Assembly: GCA_963921935.1 (NCBI GenBank)
Contig: OY998175.1
Span: 286,162,246 to 286,226,245, forward strand
Reading direction: 5' to 3'
Length of the DNA: 64,000 bases
Origin: Galeruca laticollis
Lineage: Eukaryota > Arthropoda > Insecta > Coleoptera > Chrysomelidae
Made by a program: the position numbers and the translations under genes. The notes below the pieces were generated by a model. It was not told the origin of the DNA. It was given only the letters and a program-made list of their open reading frames with translations, and made no database searches. Each line of letters begins with the position of its first letter. The first letter of the stretch is position 1. Shown here in pieces: positions 23,930 through 37,583 of the stretch.

Positions 23930-26900
23930 ATTGAATGAATACTTCCATTATTTTGGTCTGTACTATTTTTTATATGAAGGCATGTTTTCTTTTAATTTAA
24001 TTGCTCTCCTAATATTTGAAACATTTATCTTATCGAAAAATGGACAACACCAGTCGATTTGTCGTATCAAAGATCCCTTATTCTTATAATCTCAGTATGT
24101 TTTGAGAGGAAAAATATTTTTCGTCAAATATGTAGCTGGACTATAGTAAGGAAAATATTGCATTTTTCGCAATTCTCCAAAAATATATTTTTGGCCTATC
24201 ATCCCCTCGAAACATGTTCGATTAGATGAAAATTCATCTAAAATCGATGGGTGACTTTGTTAATGCCCTAATTCTATCAATTTTTGAATAACTATGGATA
24301 TTTGATTTTACCCTCTTCATTAGATACTCCACGTTTGACGCACTCTACTTCCGAATCGCATCATTGTAGAGCACTCCCGATTTTTTGTATCATAGATGGG
24401 ACATTTGACGATACTTTCTCAGAAAATTGAATGATTACTTCCATTATTTTGGTCTGTACTATTTTTTATATGAAGGCATGTTTTCTTTTAACTTAAATGC
24501 TCTCCTAATATTTGAAACATTTATCTTATCGAAAAATGGACAACACCAGTCGATTTGTCGTATCAAAGAACCATTATTCTTATAATTTTAGTATTTTTTG
24601 AGAGGAAAAATATTTTTCGTCAAATATGTAGCTGGACTATATATAGTAAGGAAAATATTGCATTTTTCGCAATTCTCCAAAAATATATTTTTGGCCTATC
24701 ATCCCCTCTAAACATGTTCGATTAGATGAAAATTAATCTAAAATCGATGGGTGACTTTGTTAATGCCCTAATTCTATCAATTTTTGAATAACTATGGATA
24801 TTTGATTTTACCCTCTTCATTCGATACTCCACGTTTGACGCACTCTACTTCCGAATCGCATCATGGTAGAGCACTCTCGATTTTTTGTATCATAGATGGG
24901 ACCTTTGACGATATTTTCTCGGAAAATTGAATGAATACTTCCATTATTTTGGTCTGTACTATTTTTTATATGAAGGCATGTTTTCTTGTAACTTAAATGC
25001 TCTCCTAATATTTGAAACATTTATCTTGTCGAAAAATGGACAACACCAGTCGATTTGTCGTATCAAAGAACCCTTATTCTTATAATTTCAGTATTTTTTG
25101 AGAGAAAAAATATTTTTCGTCAAATATGTAGCTGGACAGTAAGGAAAATATTGCATTTTTCGCAATTCTCCAAAAATATATTTTTGGCCTATCATCCCCT
25201 CGAAACATGTTCGATTAGATGAAAATTCATCTAAAATCGATGGGTGACTTTGTTAATGCCCTAATTCTATCAACTTTTAAATAACTATGGATATTTGATT
25301 TTACCCTCTTCATTCGATACTCCACGTTTGACGCACTCTACTTCCGAATCGCATCATTGTAGAGCACTCCCGATTTTTTGTATCATAGATGGGACCTTTG
25401 ACGATACTTCCTCAGAAAATTGAATGAATACTTCCATTATTTTGGTCTGTACTATTTTTTATATGAAGGCATGTGTTCTTTTAACTTAAATGCTCTCCTA
25501 ATATTTGAAACATTTATCTTATCGAAAAATGGACAACACCAGTCGATTTGTCGTCTCAAAGAACCCTTATTCTTATAATTTCAGTATTTTCTGAGAGGTA
25601 AAATATTTTTCGTCAAATATGTAGCTGGACTATAGTAAGGAAAATATTGCATTTTTCGCAACTCTCCAAAAATATATTTTTGGCCTATCATCCTTTCGAA
25701 ACATGTTCGATTAGATGAAAATTCATCTTAAATCGATGGGTGACTTTGTTAATGCCCCAATTCTATCAATTTTTGAATAACTATGCATATTTGATTTTAC
25801 CCTCTTCATTCGATACTCCACGTTTGACGCACTCTACTTCAGAATCGCATCATTGTAGAGCACTCCCGATTTTTTGTATCATAGATGGGACCTTTGACGA
25901 AACTTTCTCAGAAAATTGAATGAACACTTCCATTATTTTGGTCTGTACTATTTTTTATTTGAAGGCATGTTTTCTTTTAATTTAAATGCTCTCCTAATAT
26001 TTGAAACATTTATTTTATCGAAAAATGGACAACACCAGTCGATTTGTCGTATCAAAAAACCCTTATTCTTATATTTTCAGTATTTTTTGAGAGGAAGAAT
26101 ATATTTCGTCAAATATGTAGCTGGGCTATATATAGTAAGGAAAATATTGCATTTTTCGCAATTCTCCAAAAATATATTTTTGGCCTAGCATCCCCTCGAA
26201 ACATGTTCGATTAGATGAAAATTCATCTAAAATCGATGGGTGACTTTGTTAATGCCCTAATTCTATCAATTTTTGAATAACTATGGATATTTGATTTTAC
26301 CCTCTACATTCGATACTCCACGTTTGACGCACTCTACTTCCGAATCGCATCATTGTAGAGCACTCCCGATTTTTTGTATCATAGATGGGACCTTTGACGA
26401 TACTTTCTCAGAAAATTGAATGAATACTTCCATTATTTTGGTCTGTACTATTTTTTATATGAAGGCATGTTTTCTTTTAACTTAAATGCTCTCCTAATAT
26501 TTGAAACATTTATCTTATCGAAAAATGGACAACACCAGTCGATTTGTCGTATCAAAGATCCCTTATTCTTATAATCTCAGTATTTTTTGAGAGGAAAAAT
26601 ATTTTTCGTCAAATATGTAAGGAAAATATTGCATTTTTCGCAATTCTCCAAAAATATATTTTTGGCCTATCATCCCCTCGAAACATGTTCGATTAGATGA
26701 AAATTCATCTAAAATCGATGGGTGACTTTGTTAATGCCCTAATTCTATCAATTTTTGAATAACTATGGATATTTGATTTTACCCTCTTCATTCGATACTC
26801 CACGTTTGACGCACTCTACTTCCGAATCGCATCATTGTAGAGCACTCCCGATTTTTTGTATCATAGATGGGACCTTTGACGATACTTCCTCAGAAAATTG

Positions 26901-27268
26901 AATGAATACTTCCATTATTTTGGTCTGTACTATTTTTTATATGGAGGCATGTGTTCTTTCAACTTAAATGCTCTCCTAATATTTGAAACATTTATCTTAT
27001 CGAAAAATGGACCACTCCAGTCGATTTGTCGTATCAAAGAACCCTCATTTTTATTAATTCAGTATTTTTTGAGAGGAAAAATAATTTTCATCAAATATGT
27101 AGCTGGACAGTAAGGAAAATAATGCATTTTTCGCAATTCTCCAAAAATATATTTTTGGCCTATCATCCCCTCGAAACATGTTCGATTAGATGAAAATTCA
27201 TCTAAAATCGATGGGTGACTTTGTTAATGTCCTAATTCTATCAATTTTTGAATAACTATGGATATTTG
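23930..27268 (+). repeat. 3.3-kb satellite segment, copy 1 of a 6.4-kb-spaced duplication
   Basis: It matches 30330-33671 base for base at an offset of 6400, rising to 6403 after a 3-bp indel near 25633 (TATAGTAAGG against TATAATAGTAAGG). Shared private variants include TCAGTATGTTTTG, AAAATTAATCTAAAA, CTTGTAACTTAAATG, TATTTTCTGAGAGG, CTTTCGAAACATG, a shortened ATGTAAGGAAAAT and GGACCACTCCAG. By eye about a dozen to fifteen single-base differences separate the copies. Confidence 0.9.
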
Positions 27269-30200
27269 AGTTTACCCTCTTCATTGGATACTCCACGTTT
27301 GACGCACTATACTTCCGAATCGCATCATTGTAGAGCACTCCCGATTTTTTGTATCATAGGGACCTTTGACGATACTTTCTCTGAAAATTGAATGAATACT
27401 TCCATTATTTTGGTCTGTACTATTTTTTATATGAAGGCATGTTTTCTTTTAACTTAAATGCTCTCCTAATATTTGAAACATTTATCTTATCGAAAAATGG
27501 ACAACACCAGTCGATTTGTCGTATCAAAGAACCCTTATTCTTATAATTTCAGTATTTTTTGAGAGGTAAAATATTTTTCGTCAAATATGTAGTTGGACTA
27601 TAGTAATCAAAATATTGCATTTTTCGCAATTCTCCAGAAATATATTTTTGGCCTATCATCCCCTCGAAACATGTTCGATTAGATGAAAATTCATCTAAAA
27701 TCGATGGGTGACTTTGTTAATGCCCTAATTCTATCAATTTTTGAATAACTATGTATATTTGATTTTACCCTCTTCATTCGATACTCCACGTTTGACGCAC
27801 TATACTTCCGAATCGCATCATTGTAGAGCACTCCCGATTTTTTGTATCATAGATGGGACCTTTGACGATACTTTCTCTATAAATTGAATGAATACTCCCA
27901 TTATTTTGGTCTGTACTATTTTTTATATGAAGGCATGTTTTCTTTTAACTCAAATGCTCTCCTAATATTTGAAACATTTATCTTATCGAAAAATGCACAC
28001 CAGTCGATTTGTCGTATCAAAGAACCCTTATTCTTATAATTTCAGTATTTTTCGAGAGGAAAAATATTTCTCGTCAAATATGTAGCTGGACTATAGTAAG
28101 GAAAATATTGCATTTTTCGCAAAGCTCCAAAAATATATTTTTGGCCTATCATCCCCTCGAAACATGTTCGATTAGATGAAAATTCATCTAAAATCGATGG
28201 GTGACTTTGTTAATGCCCTAATTCTATCAATTTTTGAATAACTATGGATATTTGATTTTACCCTCTTCATTCGATACTCCACGTTTGACGCACTCTACTT
28301 CCGAATCGCATCATTGTAGAGCACTCCCGATTTTTTGTATCATAGATGGGACCTTTGACGATACTTTCTCAGAAAATTGAATGATTACTTCCATTATTTT
28401 GGTCTGTACTATTTTTTATATGAAGGCAGGTTTTCTTTTAACTTAAATGCTCTCCTAATATTTGAAACATTTATCTTATCGGAAAATGGACAACACCAGT
28501 CGATTTGTCGTATCAAAGAATCCTTATTCTTATAATTTCAGTATTTTTTGAGAGGTAAAATATTTTTCGTCAAATATGTAGCTGGACTATATATAGTAAG
28601 GAAAATATTGCATTTTTCGCAATTCTCCAAAAATATATTTTTGGCCTATCATCCCCTCGAAACATGTTCGATTAGATGAAAATTCATCTAAAATCGATGG
28701 GTAACTTTGTTAATGCCCTAATTCTATCAATTTTTGAATAACTATGGATATTTGATTTTACCCTCTTCATTCGATACTCCACGTTTGACGCACTCTACTT
28801 CCGAATCGCATCATTGTAGAGCACTCCCGATTTTTTGTATCATAGATGGGACCTTTGACGATACTTTCTCAGAATGTTGAATGAATACTTCCATTATTTT
28901 GGTCTGTACTATTTTTTATATGAAGGCATGTTTTCTTTTAACTTGAATGCTCTCCTAATATTTGTAACATTTATCTTATCGAAAAATGGACAACACCAGT
29001 CGATTTGTCGTATCAAAGAACCCTTATTCTTATAATTTCAGTATTTTTTGAGAGGAAAAATATTTTTCATCAAATATGTAGCTGGACAGTAAGGAAAATA
29101 TTGCATTTTTCGCAATTCTCCAAAAATATATTTTTGGCCTATCATCCCCTCGAAACATGTTCGATTAGATGAAAATTCATCTAAAATCGATGGGTGACTT
29201 TGTTAATGCCCTAATTCTATCAATTTTTGAATAACTATGGATATTTGATTTTACCCTCTTCATTCGATACTCCACGTTTGGCGCACTCTACTCCCGAATC
29301 GCATCATTGTAGAGCACTCCCGATTTTTTGTATCATAGATGGGACCTTTGACGATACTTTCTCAGAAAATTGAATGAATACTTCCATTATTTTGGTCTGT
29401 ACTATTTTTTATATGAAGGCATGTTTTCTTTTAACTTAAATGCTCTCCTAATATTTGAAACATTTATCGTATCGAAAAATGGACAACACCAGTCGATTTG
29501 TCGTATCAAAGAACCATTATTCTTATAATTTCAGTATTTTTTGAGAGGAAAAATATTTTTCGTCAAATATGCATTTTTCGCAATTCTCCAAAAATATATT
29601 TTTGGCCTATCATCCCCTCGTAACATGTTCGATTAGATGAAAATTCATCTGAAATCGATGGGTGACTTTGTTAATGTCCTAATTCTATCAATTTTTGAAT
29701 AACTATGGATATTTGATTTTACCCTCTTCATTCGATACTCCACGTTTGACGCACTCTACTTCCGAATCGCATCATTGTAGAGCACTCCCGATTTTTTGTA
29801 TCATAGATGGGACATTTGACGATACTTTCTCAGAAAATTGAATGATTACTTCCATTATTTTGGTCTGTACTATTTTTTATATGAAGGCATGTTTTCTTTT
29901 AACTGAAATGCTCTCCTAATATTTGAAACATTTATCTTATCGAAAAATGGACAACACCAGTCGATTTGTCGTATCAAAGAACCCTTATTCTTATAATTTC
30001 AGTATTTTTTGAGAGGAAAAATATTTTTCGTCAAATATGTAGCTGGACAGTAAGGAAAAAATTGCATTTTTAGCAATTCTCCAAAAATATATTTTTGGCC
30101 TATCATCCCCTCGAAACATGTTCGATTAGCTGAAAATTCATCTAAAATCGATGGGTGACTTTGTTAATGCCCTAATTCTATCAATTTTTGAATAACTATG

Positions 30201-30329
30201 GATATTTGATTTTACCCTCTTCATTCGATACTCCATGTTTGACGCACTCTACTTCCGAATCGCATCATTGTAGAGCACTCCCGATTTTTTGTATCATAGA
30301 TGGGACCTTTGACGATACTCTCTCAGAAA
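27269..30329 (+). repeat. Satellite monomers between the two 3.3-kb copies
   Basis: About six monomers with mosaic origin. The stretch about 27.7-28.2 kb matches 21.85-22.3 kb at an offset of 5874 bp. From about 28.1 to 28.5 kb the block A marks GCAAAGCTCC, GAAGGCAGG and TATCGGAAAATGG appear. From about 29.28 to 29.66 kb the later block A marks CTCCCG, TATCGTATCG, CTCGTAAC and CATCTGAAATC appear, without the middle ones. This looks like repeated recombination between block types. Confidence 0.8.
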
Positions 30330-33300
30330 ATTGAATGAATACTTCCATTATTTTGGTCTGTACTATTTTTTATATGAAGGCATGTTTTCTTTTAATTTAA
30401 ATGCTCTCCTAATATTTGGAACATTTATCTTATCGAAAAATGGACAACACCAGTCGATTTGTCGTATCAAAGATCCCTTATTCTTATAATCTCAGTATGT
30501 TTTGAGAGGAAAAATATTTTTCGTCAAATATGTAGCTGGACTATAGTAAGGAAAATATTGCATTTTCCGCAATTCTCCAAAAATATATTTTTGGCCTATC
30601 ATCCCCTCGAAACATGTTCGATTAGATGAAAATTCATCTAAAATCGATGGGTGACTTTGTTAATGCCCTAATTCTATCAATTTTTGAATAACTATGGATA
30701 TTTGATTTTACCCTCTTCATTAGATACTCCACGTTTGACGCACTCTACTTCCGAATCGCTTCATTGTAGAGCACTCCCGATTTTTTGTATCATAGATGGG
30801 ACATTTGACGATACTTTCTCAGAAAATTGAATGATTACTTCCATTATTTTGGTCTGTACTATTTTTTATATGAAGGCATGTTTTCTTTTAACTTAAATGC
30901 TCTCCTAATATTTGAAACATTTATCTTATCGAAAAATGGACAACACCAGTCGATTTGTCGTATCAAAGAACCATTATTCTTATAATTTTAGTATTTTTTG
31001 AGAGGAAAAATATTTTTCGTCAAATATGTAGCTGGACTATATATAGTAAGGAAAATATTGCATTTTTCGCAATTCTCCAAAAATATATTTTTGGCCTATC
31101 ATCCCCTCTAAACATGTTCGATTAGATGAAAATTAATCTAAAATCGATGGGTGACTTTGTTAATGCCCTAATTCTATCAATTTTTGAATAACTATGGATA
31201 TTTGATTTTACCCTCTTCATTCGATACTCCACGTTTGACGCACTCTACTTCCGAATCGCATCATGGTAGAGCACTCTCGATTTTTTGTATCATAGATGGG
31301 ACCTTTGACGATATTTTCTCGGAAAATTGAATGAATACTTCCATTATTTTGGTCTGTACTATTTTTTATATGAAGGCATGTTTTCTTGTAACTTAAATGC
31401 TCTCCTAATATTTGAAACATTTATCTTGTCGAAAAATGGACAACACCAGTCGATTTGTCGTATCAAAGAACCCTTATTCTTATAATTTCAGTATTTTTTG
31501 AGAGAAAAAATATTTTTCGTCAAATATGTAGCTGGACAGTAAGGAAAATATTGCATTTTTCGCAATTCTCCAAAAATATATTTTTGGCCTATCATCCCCT
31601 CGAAACATGTTCGATTAGATGAAAATTCATCTAAAATCGATGGGTGACTTTGTTAATGCCCTAATTCTATCAACTTTTGAATAACTATGGATATTTGATT
31701 TTACCCTCTTCATTCGATACTCCACGTTTGACGCACTCTACTTCCGAATCGCATCATTGTAGAGCACTCCCGATTTTTTGTATCATAGATGGGACCTTTG
31801 ACGATACTTCCTCAGAAAATTGAATGAATACTTCCATTATTTTGGTCTGTACTATTTTTTATATGAAGGCATGTGTTCTTTTAACTTAAATGCTCTCCTA
31901 ATATTTGAAACATTTATCTTATCGAAAAATGGACAACACCAGTCGATTTGTCGTCTCAAAGAACCCTTATTCTTATAATTTCAGTATTTTCTGAGAGGTA
32001 AAATATTTTTCGTCAAATATGTAGCTGGACTATAATAGTAAGGAAAATATTGCATTTTTCGCAACTCTCCAAAAATATATTTTTGGCCTATCATCCTTTC
32101 GAAACATGTTCGATTAGATGAAAATTCATCTTAAATCGATGGGTGACTTTGTTAATGCCCTAATTCTATCAATTTTTGAATAACTATGGATATTTGATTT
32201 TACCCTCTTCATTCGATACTCCACGTTTGACGCACTCTACTTCAGAATCGCATCATTGTAGAGCACTCCCGATTTTTTGTATCATAGATGGGACCTTTGA
32301 CGAAACTTTCTCAGAAAATTGAATGAACACTTCCATTATTTTGGTCTGTACTATTTTTTATTTGAAGGCATGTTTTCTTTTAATTTAAATGCTCTCCTAA
32401 TATTTGAAACATTTATTTTATCGAAAAATGGACAACACCAGTCGATTTGTCGTATCAAAAAACCCTTATTCTTATATTTTCAGTATTTTTTGAGAGGAAA
32501 AATATATTTCGTCAAATATGTAGCTGGGCTATATATAGTAAGGAAAATATTGCATTTTTCGCAATTCTCCAAAAATATATTTTTGGCCTAGCATCCCCTC
32601 GAAACATGTTCGATTAGATGAAAATTCATCTAAAATCGATGGGTGACTTTGTTAATGCCCTAATTCTATCAATTTTTGAATAACTATGGATATTTGATTT
32701 TACCCTCTACATTCGATACTCCACGTTTGACGCACTCTACTTCCGAATCGCATCATTGTAGAGCACTCCCGATTTTTTGTATCATAGATGGGACCTTTGA
32801 CGATACTTTCTCAGAAAATTGAATGAATACTTCCATTATTTTGGTCTGTACTATTTTTTATATGAAGGCATGTTTTCTCTTAACTTAAATGCTCTCCTAA
32901 TATTTGAAACATTTATCTTATCGAAAAATGGACAACACCAGTCGATTTGTCGTATCAAAGATCCCTTATTCTTATAATCTCAGTATTTTTTGAGAGGAAA
33001 AATATTTTTCGTCAAATATGTAAGGAAAATATTGCATTTTTCGCAATTCTCCAAAAATATATTTTTGGCCTATCATCCCCTCGAAACATGTTCGATTAGA
33101 TGAAAATTCATCTAAAATCGATGGGTGACTTTGTTAATGCCCTAATTCTATCAATTTTTGAATAACTATGGATATTTGATTTTACCCTCTTCATTCGATA
33201 CTCCACGTTTGACGCACTCTACTTCCGAATCGCATCATTGTAGAGCACTCCCGATTTTTTGTATCATAGATGGGACCTTTGACGATACTTCCTCAGAAAA

Positions 33301-33671
33301 TTGAATGAATACTTCCATTATTTTGGTCTGTACTATTTTTTATATGGAGGCATGTGTTCTTTTAACTTAAATGCTCTCCTAATATTTGAAACATTTATCT
33401 TATCGAAAAATGGACCACTCCAGTCGATTTGTCGTATCAAAGAACCCTCATTTTTATTAATTCAGTATTTTTTGAGAGGAAAAATAATTTTCATCAAATA
33501 TGTAGCTGGACAGTAAGGAAAATAATGCATTTTTCGCAATTCTCCAAAAATATATTTTTGGCCTATCATCCCCTCGAAACATGTTCGGTTAGATGAAATT
33601 TCATCTAAAATCGATGGGTGACTTTGTTAATGTCCTAATTCTATCAATTTTTGAATAACTATGGATATTTG
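30330..33671 (+). repeat. 3.3-kb satellite segment, copy 2 of a 6.4-kb-spaced duplication
   Basis: See 23930-27268. Upstream of it the offset to copy 1 flanking sequence becomes 6868, because the monomer at about 23.47-23.94 kb has no counterpart here: a clean loss or gain of one 468-bp monomer. The match ends where copy 1 reads GAGTTTACC and copy 2 reads GATTTTACC. Private change in copy 2: TCGGTTAGATGAAATTTCAT near 33586. Confidence 0.9.
33589..33608 (+). other. Perfect 20-bp palindrome variant of the inverted repeat
   Basis: TTAGATGAAATTTCATCTAA is its own reverse complement. One A-to-T change in the usual AA centre removes the spacer and makes the dyad complete. It is absent from the matching duplicate near 27.19 kb. 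Confidence 0.8.
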
Positions 33672-36600
33672 ATTTTACCCTCTTCATTAGATACTCCACG
33701 TTTGACGCACTCTACTTCCGAATCGCATCATTGTAGACCACTCCCGATTTTTTGTATCATAGATGGGACCTTTGACGATACTTTCTCAGAAAATTGAATG
33801 ATTACTTCCATTATTTTGGTCTGTACTATTTTTTATATGAAGGCATGTTTTCTTTTAACTTAAATGCTCTCCTAATATTTGAAACATTTATCTTATCGAA
33901 AAATGGACAACACCAGTCGATTTGTCGTATCAAAGAACCATTATTCTTATAATTTCAGTATTTTTTGAGAGGAAAAATATTTTTCGTCAAATATGTAGCT
34001 GGACTATATATAGTAAGGAAAATATTGCATTTTTCGCAATTCTCCAAAAATCTATTTTTGGCCTATCATCCCCTCGAAACATGTTCGATTAGATGAAAAT
34101 TCATCTAAAATCGATGGGTGACTTTGTTAATGCCCTAATTCTATCAATTTTTGAATAACTATGGATATTTGATTTTACCCTCTTCATTAGATACTCCACG
34201 TTTGACGCACTCTACTTCCGAATCGCATCATGGTAGAGCACTCCCGATTTTTTGTATCATAGATGGGGTCTTTGACGATACTTCCTCTGAAAATTGAATG
34301 AATACTTCCATTATTTTGGTCTGTACTATTTTTTATATGAAGGCATGTTTTCTTTTAACTTAAATGCTCTCCTAATATTTGAAACATTTATCTTGTCGAA
34401 AAATGGACAACACCAGTCGATTTGTCGTATCAAAGAACCCTTATTCTTATAATTTCAGTATTTTTTGAGAGGAAAAATATTTTTCGTCAAATATGTAGCT
34501 GGACAGTAAGGAAAATATTGCATTTTTCGCAATTCTCCAAAAACATATTTTTAGCCTATCATCCCCTCGAAACATGTTCGATTAGATGAAAATTCATCTA
34601 AAATCGATGGGTGACTTTGTTAATGCCCTAATTCTATCAATTTTTGAATAACTATGGATATTTGATTTTACCCTCTTCATTCGATACTCCACGTTTGACG
34701 CACTCTACTTCCGAATCGCATCATGGTAGAGCACTCCCGATTTTTTGTATCATAGATGGGGTCTTTGACGATACTTCCTCAGAAAATTGAATGAATACTT
34801 CCATTATTTTGGTCTGTACTATTTTTTATATGAAGGCATGTTTTCTTTTAATTTAAATGCTCTCCTAATATTTGAAACATTTATCTTATCGAAAAATGGA
34901 CAACACCAGTCGATTTGTCGTATCAAAGATCCCTTATTCTTATAATCTCAGTATTTTTTGAGAGGAAAAATATTTTTCGTCAAATATGTAGCTGGACTAT
35001 ATATAGTAAGGAAAATATTGCATTTTTCGCAATTCTCCAAAAATATATTTTTGGCCTATCATCCCCTCGAAACATGTTCGATTAGATGAAAATTAATCTA
35101 AAATCGATGGGTGACTTTGTTAATGCCCTAATTCTATCAATTTTTGAATAACTATGGATATTTGATTTTACCCTCTTCATTCGATACTCCACGTTTGACG
35201 CACTCTACTTCCGAATCGCATCATGGTAGAGCACTCCCGATTTTTTGTATCATAGATGGGACCTTTGACGATATTTTCTCAGAAAATTGAATGAATACTT
35301 CCATTATTTTGGTCTGTACTATTTTTTATATGAAGGCATGTTTTCTTGTAACTTAAATGCTCTCCTAATATTTGAAACATTTATCTTATCGAAAAATGGA
35401 CAACACCAGTCGATTTGTCGTATCAAAGAACCCTTATTCTTATAATTTCAGTATTTTTTGAGAGGTAAAATATTTTTCGTCATATATGTAGCTGGACTAT
35501 AGTAAGGAAAATATTGCATTTTTCGCAACTCTCCAAAAATATATTTTTGGCCTATCATCCCCTCGAAACATGTTCGATTAGATGGAAATTCATCTAAAAT
35601 CGATGGGTGACTTTGTTAATGCCCTAATTCTATCAATTTTTGAATAACTATGGATATTTGATTTTACCCTCTTCATTCGATACTCCACGTTTGACGCACT
35701 CTACTTCAGAATCGCATCATTGTAGAGCACTCCCGATTTTTTGTATCATAGATGGGACCTTTGACGATACTTTCTCAGAAAATTGAATGAATACTTCCAT
35801 TATTTTGGTCTGTACTATTTTTTATATGAAGGCATGTTTTCTTTTAACTTAAATGCTCTCCTAATATTTGAAACATTTATCTTATCGAAAAATGGACAAC
35901 ACCAGTCGATTTGTCGTATCAAAGAAACCTTATTCTTATAATTTCAGTATTTTTTGAGAGGAAAAATATTTTTCGTCAAATATGTAGCTGGACTATAATA
36001 GTAAGGAAAATATTGCATTTTTCGCAATTCTCCAAAAATATATTTTTGGCCTATCATCCCTTCGAAACATGTTCGATTAGATGAAAATTCATCTAAAATC
36101 GATGGGTGACTTTGTTAATTCCATAATTCTATCAATTTTTGAATAACTATGGATATTTGATTTTACCCTCTTCATTCGATACTCCACGTTTGACGCACTC
36201 CACTTCAGAATCGCATCATTGTAGAGCACTCCCGATTTTTTGTATCATAGATGGGACCTTTGACGATACTTTCTAAGAAAATTGAATGAATACTTCCATT
36301 ATTTTGGTCTGTACTATTTTTTATATGAAGGCATGTTTTCTTTTAACTCAAATGCTCTCCTAATATTTGAAACATTTATCTTATCGAAAAATGGACACCA
36401 GTCGATTTGTCGTATCAAAGAACCCTTATTCTTATAATTTCAGTATTTTTCGAGAGGAAAAATATTTTTCGTCAAATATGTAGCTGGACTATAGTAAGGA
36501 AAATATTGCATTTTTCGCAATTCTCCAAAAATATATTTTTGGCCTATCATCCCCTCGAAACATGTTCGATTAGATGAAAATTCATCTAAAATCGATGGGT

Positions 36601-37583
36601 GACTTTGTTAATGCCCTAATTCTATCAATTTTTGAATAACTATGGATATTTGATTTTACCCTCTTCATTCGATACTCCACGTTTGACGCACTCTACTTCC
36701 GAATCGCATCATTGTAGAGCACTCCCGATTTTTTGTATCATAGATGGGACCTTTGACGATACTTTCTCAGAAAATTGAATGAATACTTCCATTATTTTGG
36801 TCTGTACTATTATTTATATGAAGGCATGTTTTCTTTTAACTTAAATGCTCTCCTAATATTTGAAACATTTATCTTATCGAAAAATGGACAACACCAGTCG
36901 ATTTGTCGTATCAAAGAAACCTTATTCTTATAATTTCAGTATTTTTTGAGAGGAAAAATATTTTTCGTCAAATATGTAGCTGGACTATAGTAAGGAAAAC
37001 ATTGCATTTTTCGCAATTCTCCAAAAATATATTTTTGGCCTATCATCCCCTCGAAACATGTTCGATTAGATGAAAATTCATCTAAAATCGATGGGTGACT
37101 TTGTTAATTCCATGATTCTATCAATTTTTGAATAACTATGGATATTCGATTTTACCCTCTTCATTCGATACTCCACGTTTGACGCACTCTACTTCAGAAT
37201 CGCATCATTGTAGAGCACTCCCGATTTTTTGTATCATAGATGGGACCTTTGACGATACTTTCTCAGAAAATTGAATGAATACTTCCATTATTTTGGTCTG
37301 TACTATTTTTTATTTGAAGGCATGTTTTCTTTTAATTTAAATGCTCTCCTAATATTTGAAACATTTATCTTATCGAAAAATGGACAACACCAGTCGATTT
37401 GTCGTATCAAAGAAACCTTATTCTTATAATTTCAGTATTTTTTGAGAGGAAAAATATTTTTCGTCAAATATGTAGCTGGACTATAGTAAGGAAAATATTG
37501 CATTTTTCGCAATTCTCCAAAAATATATTTTTGGCCTATCATCCCCTCGAAACATGTTCGATCAGATGAAAATTCATCTAAAA
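33672..37583 (+). repeat. Satellite monomers, transition between left and right variant zones
   Basis: About eight monomers. Left-zone forms dominate up to about 35.7 kb. From 35.9 kb AAGAAACCTTATT and TTAATTCCAT(A/G)ATTC replace AAGAACCCTTATT and TTAATGCCCTAATTC, and CTTCAGAATC becomes common in place of CTTCCGAATC. GATGGGGTCTTTG occurs twice (about 34265 and 34757), in adjacent monomers. No other element is present. Confidence 0.85.

Noticed and set aside
24817..25020. Identical 67-codon minus-strand frames at 24817 and 31217
   Set aside because: The identity comes from the 3.3-kb DNA duplication; the frame has no recognisable protein features.
25916..26188. Repeated small plus-strand open frames of 63-100 codons starting MNEYFHYFGLYYF, as at this position, 32319, 40191, 43609, 46024, 56672 and others
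   Set aside because: They recur once per monomer only because the satellite repeats. Many monomers break the frame by indels or stop codons, and there is no sign of codon-level conservation or a promoter.
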